A stretch of DNA of 64,000 bases from Bradyrhizobium sp. AZCC 2262 (GTDB taxonomy: Bacteria; Pseudomonadota; Alphaproteobacteria; Rhizobiales; Xanthobacteraceae). Of the stretch, positions 59,291 to 64,000 are shown in pieces. Where the stretch lies: NCBI RefSeq assembly GCF_036924535.1, contig NZ_JAZHRT010000001.1, positions 4,526,001 to 4,590,000 on the forward strand, given 5' to 3'. The notes under the pieces were generated by a model that worked only from the letters and a program-made list of their open reading frames with translations, was not told the DNA's origin and did no database searches. The position numbers were made by a program, and so were the translations under genes. Position 1 is the stretch's first letter. Each line of letters opens with the position of its first letter.

Positions 59291-59472
59291 GGCTCAACCT
59301 TCTGGGATCGCAAACGCATCTGTCGGCCGTACGATTCGGACAGTATCCAACCGCGTCTATACATCAGCGGAATCCCATACGACTTGCCGAATATGAACGA
59401 AATGCCCAGAAACTGACAAGAACGACGGCGCTTTATTTTCAAGAGCGGGTTTCGCGGCAAGTATTGCAGGCT

Positions 59473-60348
59473 CTATGCCCGCTGGTCGAGATGCGCGCGC
59501 AGTTCATCGATCGAGGCGAAGCGCATCATCCCTTCCGGCATCTGGGCCTCGATCGAACCGTCGGAATAGAGCGAATAGGCCATGCCATCGACGATGCCCG
59601 ATTTCAGCACCGTCACCTCCGGCTGATCCTCAGGCAGCGCCGGTCCGCCGTTGGCTTCTGCGAGCGTCGGGGGCATGCGGCCGCTGCGCCACTGCGGCGA
59701 AATTTCACCGTGCCTGACGCGTTCCGCTTTCGGCCAGCTATTGTCGAACGACGCCGGCTGCGGTTCCGCAATTTCGAGCGGCACGGTGGGCGGCCTGGAG
59801 CGAAGGTCCGACGACAACAGGTCCGGCGGCAGCGCCTCGCTGGACCGCCCTTGGCCACGCTCGCGCTCTTTTCGCGATGTCGATGAAAACAGCAAATTGC
59901 GCTTCGGTTTAGGGGCTGGTGGCGGCGGTTCGGGATGCAACGGTTCCGGAATCGGATGATCACGCAGAACAGCCTCGTTCTGCCACGGCGGCGGTGTCAC
60001 TGGAGGGAAAGCCGGCGGTGCCGCTGGCGAAAAGGGTCCGGAATCGCCGAACTGCTCGGCGGCCGGGAAGCCGCCACCGGCGGCGGAATCCCGCGTCGCG
60101 GCGACCGGAAGCCCCATGGCCTCGCCGCGCGCTTCAGGTACCCCGGCGCTGAGTTTCCGCGCGATATTCTTCAACTCCCGGACCGCCATCCAGAGCGCGA
60201 GCATGATCGCGCCGGTGCAGAAGCCGATCACGCCGGCAATGATCAGCGTGTTGCCGGTGCTGAATTCCTTGATCGAGATTCCGTAGCCGGTCGCCAGCAG
60301 GCCTGCCAAAACGAGGCTGATCCCGGCGACCAACATCACAAACATCAT
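59473..60348 (-). CDS. Hypothetical membrane protein with Pro-rich cytoplasmic tail
   Basis: A 291-residue protein with two N-terminal TM helices (FVMLVAGISLVLAGLLATGYG and LIIAGVIGFCTGAIMLALWM), then a long low-complexity region rich in Pro, Ala and Arg (about 80-225). It ends with a conserved-looking C-terminal segment (EVTVLKSGIVDGMAYSLYSDGSIEAQMPEGMMRFASIDELRAHL). I recognise no family; proteins of this plan recur in Bradyrhizobium from memory. The last 50 residues look folded. Confidence 0.7.
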   Translation of the reverse strand: MMFVMLVAGISLVLAGLLATGYGISIKEFSTGNTLIIAGVIGFCTGAIMLALWMAVRELKNIARKLSAGVPEARGEAMGLPVAATRDSAAGGGFPAAEQFGDSGPFSPAAPPAFPPVTPPPWQNEAVLRDHPIPEPLHPEPPPPAPKPKRNLLFSSTSRKERERGQGRSSEALPPDLLSSDLRSRPPTVPLEIAEPQPASFDNSWPKAERVRHGEISPQWRSGRMPPTLAEANGGPALPEDQPEVTVLKSGIVDGMAYSLYSDGSIEAQMPEGMMRFASIDELRAHLDQRA

Positions 60349-60695
60349 TGAACTAATCCCTCAGCCGCGCCCGAAACGCTCGCAAGCCGCCCCACGCCAC
60401 GATACCGTCATATTGTGTGCACCGCCAACCGCCAATTGCATCAAGGGTTCCGCAATGGCGTGGTTCGATTGCAGGATTCCCATCTCGGACAATCATGCTG
60501 CCATTCAGGTACCGTTCAGCCCGTCGCCAGTAGTTCTACCACCTACCAATTACTGCCCTTTTGTTGCATTGCATCAGGGATTTAAGCCACAATTCCCAAT
60601 TACTTGGAAATGGAACTACGCTATATGGATACCCGGGGAATGAGGCTCAAGAATATCCAAGCTGGGCCATAGGGGACTCTGGGTTACCAATCGCC
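60349..60695. other. Upstream region of the GT39-like gene
   Basis: No credible gene in 347 bp. An in-frame extension of the downstream gene from 60561 has atypical composition and no ribosome site. Bases 60540-60690 are less G+C-rich than the flanks and should hold the promoter. Confidence 0.35.
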
Positions 60696-62345
60696 ATGTC
60701 ATCGATCACGACTTCTGCGCTCGATACGCCTGCGCGGCGCTCGGTGGAGCGGACTTGCGACGACCTTGCCATCTTGGTGATGGCGGTGGTCACCATTGTC
60801 GCGGGCCTGACCTTCCGCGACTACGGGCTTGGCTGGGACGACTACACGCACGCCGAATATGCCGACCTGCTGCTACGGATGTACGGTTCCGGCTTCAGGG
60901 ACACCGGCGCGCTGTCGTTCGCCAATCTCTATATGTATGGCGGCGGCTTCGACATGGCTGCGGCCCTGCTGCACAAGATCATCCCGCTCGAACTGTTTGA
61001 AACGCGCCGCCTGCTCGGCGCCGTCGTCGGACTGATCGGCCTTGCCGTGACCTGGCGGCTGGCGCGGCGCGTCGGCGGCCCGCTTGCCGGGTTCGCAACG
61101 CTGCTGCTGCTGACGGTGTGCCCGACCTTCTACGGGCACATGTTCATGAACCCGAAGGACGCGCCGTTTGCGGTCTCGATGGTGATCCTGATCCTGGGTC
61201 TTGTGCGCCTCGCCGAGGAATATCCCGCCCCGTCGCCGCGAACCATCCTGATGGTCGGCCTCGGCGCCGGCCTCTCGATCGGCTGCCGGATTCTCGGCGG
61301 GCTGGCGCTGGTCTATGCGCTGGTCGGCTTCGTCCCGTTGCTGATCGATGAAGTCCGCACGCAAGGCTCGCGTGAAGCGGTCCGCCGCTTCGGCCATGTC
61401 GTATACGTGCTGCTGCCCGGCCTCGTGCTCGGATACCTGATCATGGGCCTGATGTGGCCGTGGTCGATCATGGAAGCGGACCATCCCTTCAAGGCGCTGA
61501 CCTATTTCTCGCACTTCTTCGAAAAGCCCTGGAAGGAAATGTTCGACGGCGCGCTGGTCTCGGTGCCGGATATGCCCTGGTCCTATCTGCCGACCCTGTT
61601 TGCGCTGCAGCTTCCGGAAGTAATGCTTGCGCTTCTGATAGCCGGCGTCGTCGGCACTTTCATGTCGCTGTCGCGCACGGACGTTTCGGCCCGCCGCAAG
61701 ACCATCTTCCTGATGCTGACGCTGGCGGCCAGCCTGCCGCTGGTGATCGCGATGGTGAAACGGCCGGCGCTGTACAACGGTATCCGGCATTTCGTTTTCG
61801 TCATCCCGCCGATGGCCGTGCTCGCCGGCGCATCGTTCGCCTGGGGCATGAACTGGCTCAAGGACAATCACCGCCGCTGGCAACCCGCCGCGCTGGCGGT
61901 GTTCATGTTCGGCCTGCTGTTGCCGCTCAGCGAGATGATCCGCCTGCACCCTTACGAATACACCCATTTCAACCACATCGCCGGCACGGTTCGCTCCGCC
62001 GACAATTTCTTCATGCTGGACTATTGGGGACTGGCACTGAAGCAGGCTTCCGATGGTCTGCGCGAAGAGCTGGTCGAACGGCAGGAATCGCCGCCGCAGG
62101 GACGTAAATGGAAGGTCGCGGTGTGCGGCCCGCAGCGCCCGGCGCAGGTGGCGCTCGGCCCCGACTTCACGATCGGCTGGGACAGCCAGTCCGCCGACTT
62201 CGCAATGACGCTCGGCGAGTTCTACTGCAAGGGCCTCACCGCGCCCGTCATGGTGGAAATCAAGCGTGACGATGTCGTGTTCGCGCGCGTCTACGATATC
62301 CGCGGCCGCGGCATCTCGACGCTGCTGGCCATTCCGGCGCCGTAA
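60696..62345 (+). CDS. GT39/ArnT-like membrane glycosyltransferase
   Basis: A 549-residue polytopic protein with about eleven TM helices in the first 430 residues and a soluble C-terminal part. The first periplasmic loop carries an acidic pair after TM1 (LTFRDYGLGWDDYTHAEYADLLL), the catalytic feature of polyprenyl-phosphate-dependent GT-C enzymes. Further family-like segments are GHMFMNPKDAPFA and MVKRPALYNGIRHFVFVIPP. It probably transfers a sugar from a lipid carrier in the periplasm. The ATG at 60696 is the last start before the conserved part. Confidence 0.82.
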   Translation: MSSITTSALDTPARRSVERTCDDLAILVMAVVTIVAGLTFRDYGLGWDDYTHAEYADLLLRMYGSGFRDTGALSFANLYMYGGGFDMAAALLHKIIPLELFETRRLLGAVVGLIGLAVTWRLARRVGGPLAGFATLLLLTVCPTFYGHMFMNPKDAPFAVSMVILILGLVRLAEEYPAPSPRTILMVGLGAGLSIGCRILGGLALVYALVGFVPLLIDEVRTQGSREAVRRFGHVVYVLLPGLVLGYLIMGLMWPWSIMEADHPFKALTYFSHFFEKPWKEMFDGALVSVPDMPWSYLPTLFALQLPEVMLALLIAGVVGTFMSLSRTDVSARRKTIFLMLTLAASLPLVIAMVKRPALYNGIRHFVFVIPPMAVLAGASFAWGMNWLKDNHRRWQPAALAVFMFGLLLPLSEMIRLHPYEYTHFNHIAGTVRSADNFFMLDYWGLALKQASDGLREELVERQESPPQGRKWKVAVCGPQRPAQVALGPDFTIGWDSQSADFAMTLGEFYCKGLTAPVMVEIKRDDVVFARVYDIRGRGISTLLAIPAP

Positions 62346-62460
62346 CGGCGCATCGCCGCGATAGCATGACTGCCACGCGGGACGTCCGCCTTGCTGCCCG
62401 TCCGGCGCAGGGCTAGGCTCGCACTTCCAAAATCAACAATTTTGCCCGGAGAAGCGCGCC

Positions 62461-63240
62461 ATGTCGCCAGCCGAAGCTCGCTTGAAGCAAGTTCCCTCCG
62501 GCATGACGGATGCCGAGTGGAACCAGCGCGTCAATCTCGCCGCCTGCTATCGTCTCGTCGCGCTGTATGGCTGGGACGATTTGGTCGACACCCACATCTC
62601 GGCGCGCGTGCCCGGCCCCGACCATCACTTTCTGATCAACCCTTACGGGTTGATGTTCGAGGAAATCACGGCGTCGAGCCTGGTGAAGGTCGATCTGCAC
62701 GGCAACCAGCTCAGCGAGAGCGAATACAGCATCAATCCGGCGGGCTTCACCATCCATTCGGCGATCCACGAGGTGCGCGAGGACGCCGGTTGCGTGCTTC
62801 ACCTGCATACGCCGGACGGCACTGCGGTCGCGAGCTGCATGGAAGGCTTGCTGCCGATGAACCAGACCGCACAATTCGTCACCCACGACCTCGCCTATCA
62901 CGACTATGAAGGCGTGGCGCTGGACCATGACGAACGCCCGCGGCTGCAGAAGGACCTCGGCAACAAGAACCACATGCTGCTGCGCAACCACGGCACGCTG
63001 ACGGTCGGCCGCTCGGTCGCCTCCGCCTTCGAGCGCATGTACCATCTGGAACGCGCCTGCACCATGCAGGTGCGCACCCGCATGCTGGGACCGACCGCCT
63101 ATCCCGTCGAGCAGGCCGTGATCGACAAGAACGAACAACTGTTCGCCAATCCCGATCGCGCGGAATTGCGTTCGACCAATCTGGTATGGCCGCCGCTGTT
63201 GCGCAAACTCGACCGCATCGATCCCGGCTACAAGACCTGA
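62461..63240 (+). CDS. Class II aldolase/adducin-family protein
   Basis: A 259-residue protein of the fuculose-1-phosphate aldolase/adducin fold. The zinc-binding histidines appear in VLHLHTPDG (HxH) and LLRNHGTLTVG, with a substrate-phosphate-type loop near DTHISARVPG. Proteins of this length annotated as class II aldolase often lack aldolase activity and act in side-chain or aromatic catabolism. It is followed 31 bp later by an epimerase gene, so the two may act on the same sugar or aldehyde pathway. Confidence 0.9.
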   Translation: MSPAEARLKQVPSGMTDAEWNQRVNLAACYRLVALYGWDDLVDTHISARVPGPDHHFLINPYGLMFEEITASSLVKVDLHGNQLSESEYSINPAGFTIHSAIHEVREDAGCVLHLHTPDGTAVASCMEGLLPMNQTAQFVTHDLAYHDYEGVALDHDERPRLQKDLGNKNHMLLRNHGTLTVGRSVASAFERMYHLERACTMQVRTRMLGPTAYPVEQAVIDKNEQLFANPDRAELRSTNLVWPPLLRKLDRIDPGYKT

Positions 63241-63271
63241 GCCGGGCAAGCCCGCGAAAGGTTTTGGCGGC

Positions 63272-64000
63272 GTGACGGTACTGGTGACCGGCAGTTCCGG
63301 CCATTTGGGCGAGGCGCTGATGCGTACGCTGCAGGCGCAGCGGCGCGAGACCATTGGTATCGATATTCAGCCCGGCGCATTCACCTACCATGTAGGCTCG
63401 ATCGCGGACCGCGCCTTCGTGCGCCGTTGCATGAAGAACGTCACGACGGTGCTGCACGCCGCGACGCTGCACAAGCCGCATGTGGCAACCCACAGCCGCC
63501 AGGACTTCGTCGACGTCAACGTTTCAGGCACGCTCAACCTGCTCGAAGAAGCCGCCGCCGCCGGCGTCACGGCGTTCGTCTACACCAGCACCACCAGCGT
63601 ATTCGGCGATGCGCTGGTGCCGCCGCCGAGCGAACCGGCGGCCTGGATAACCGAAGACGTCACGGCGGTACCGAAGAACATCTACGGCGTCACCAAGGCG
63701 GCCGCGGAGGATCTGTGCCAGCTGTTCGCGCGCAATCATTCGCTGCGCGCCATCGTGCTGCGCACCTCGCGCTTCTTTCCCGAGGAGGACGACAATCGCG
63801 CGGTGCGCGAGGCCTACACCGACGCCAACATCAAGACCAACGAGTTCCTCTATCGCCGCGTCGATATCGAAGACGTGGTCAGCGCGCATCTGCTGGCGGC
63901 CCGCCACGCGCCTTCAGTCGGCTTCGCGAGGTACATCATCAGCGCCACCACGCCATTCTCGCGCGACGACGTGGCAGGTCTGCGCAGCAATGCACCGCAG
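63272..64000 (+). CDS. NAD-dependent epimerase/dehydratase (SDR), 3' end outside window
   Basis: The first 243 residues of an extended short-chain dehydrogenase. It has the NAD-binding glycine motif in VLVTGSSGHLGEAL, DIEDVVSAHLLAA, and the catalytic Y-x3-K in NIYGVTKAAAEDL, with Ser/Thr before it (VYTSTTSVFG). The GTG at 63272 is the start; translation runs open to the end of the window. It probably modifies a sugar nucleotide or related carbonyl compound and is likely co-transcribed with the aldolase-like gene. Confidence 0.9.
   Translation, partial: MTVLVTGSSGHLGEALMRTLQAQRRETIGIDIQPGAFTYHVGSIADRAFVRRCMKNVTTVLHAATLHKPHVATHSRQDFVDVNVSGTLNLLEEAAAAGVTAFVYTSTTSVFGDALVPPPSEPAAWITEDVTAVPKNIYGVTKAAAEDLCQLFARNHSLRAIVLRTSRFFPEEDDNRAVREAYTDANIKTNEFLYRRVDIEDVVSAHLLAARHAPSVGFARYIISATTPFSRDDVAGLRSNAPQ

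Overview
The window looks like a chromosomal segment of a Bradyrhizobium-type alphaproteobacterium (Nitrobacteraceae). It is G+C-rich with strongly G/C third positions. It carries the rhizobial cycHJKL-degP-two-component-glnE neighbourhood preceded by a FeuPQ-like pair, tandem Porin_2-type outer-membrane porins, a MucR/Ros regulator, DUF2336, DUF1491 and DUF5330 proteins, and several intergenic palindromic repeat families. This is read from the sequence alone; no search was run.

Layout. 0-5 kb: an ABC-type substrate-binding lipoprotein-like receptor, an HD-domain metalloprotein, a CadC-like winged-helix/TPR regulator, a small unknown protein and a MddA-type methanethiol S-methyltransferase. 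5.2-11.4 kb: a complete fdsGBA-fdhD-fdsD operon for soluble NAD-dependent Mo formate dehydrogenase, behind a 7+7 bp palindrome that fits a LysR-type site. 11.4-13.7 kb: an ECF sigma/anti-sigma pair divergent from a secreted DUF4394 protein. 13.9-29.8 kb: a long minus-strand block (feuP-feuQ, a 468-aa unknown protein, ccmI-ccmE-ccmF-ccmH, DUF1993, degP, response regulator/kinase, glnE). 30-31.9 kb: a one-TM small protein, Ku, a 78-aa protein and a Flp-type pilin too short for most ORF callers. 32-35.5 kb: two porins in tandem. 35.9-38.2 kb: a ThDP enzyme and a glutamine amidotransferase that overlap abnormally. 38.3-42 kb: DHA2 efflux pump, a metzincin protease without a signal peptide, and a YcgN protein. 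42.3-46.6 kb: a class A PBP, DUF1214/DUF1254 proteins and a lipoprotein. 46.6-52.2 kb: a less G+C-rich accessory stretch (Bug-receptor remnant, membrane protein plus ClpP-like protease, DUF1330, P450, acyltransferase). 52.2-64 kb: envelope and regulatory genes, SufE, MucR, a GT39-like membrane protein, a class II aldolase and a partial epimerase.

The main non-coding signals are as follows. (1) Three perfect TTAA-N7-TTAA CtrA boxes lie in promoter regions: two between a small Arg-rich protein and a DUF2336 gene, and one before an acyltransferase. Near-consensus boxes lie before a PAS histidine kinase and the 468-aa unknown gene. (2) Two adjacent long hairpins of one family, each bounded by CTAGTGCC/GGCACTAG, sit immediately before the PBP1A-type gene, whose most likely GTG start begins on the last base of the second hairpin. 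(3) A 53-nt repeat occurs twice in opposite orientation, with 50/53 identity. (4) A 39-bp two-arm palindrome lies between the ECF sigma gene and its divergent partner.

No rRNA, tRNA, CRISPR array, intact insertion sequence or prophage was seen. The best candidates for something new are the hairpin-embedded start region of the PBP gene, the small CtrA-box regulon, and the two-gene membrane protein/ClpP-like protease unit. None is proven by sequence alone.
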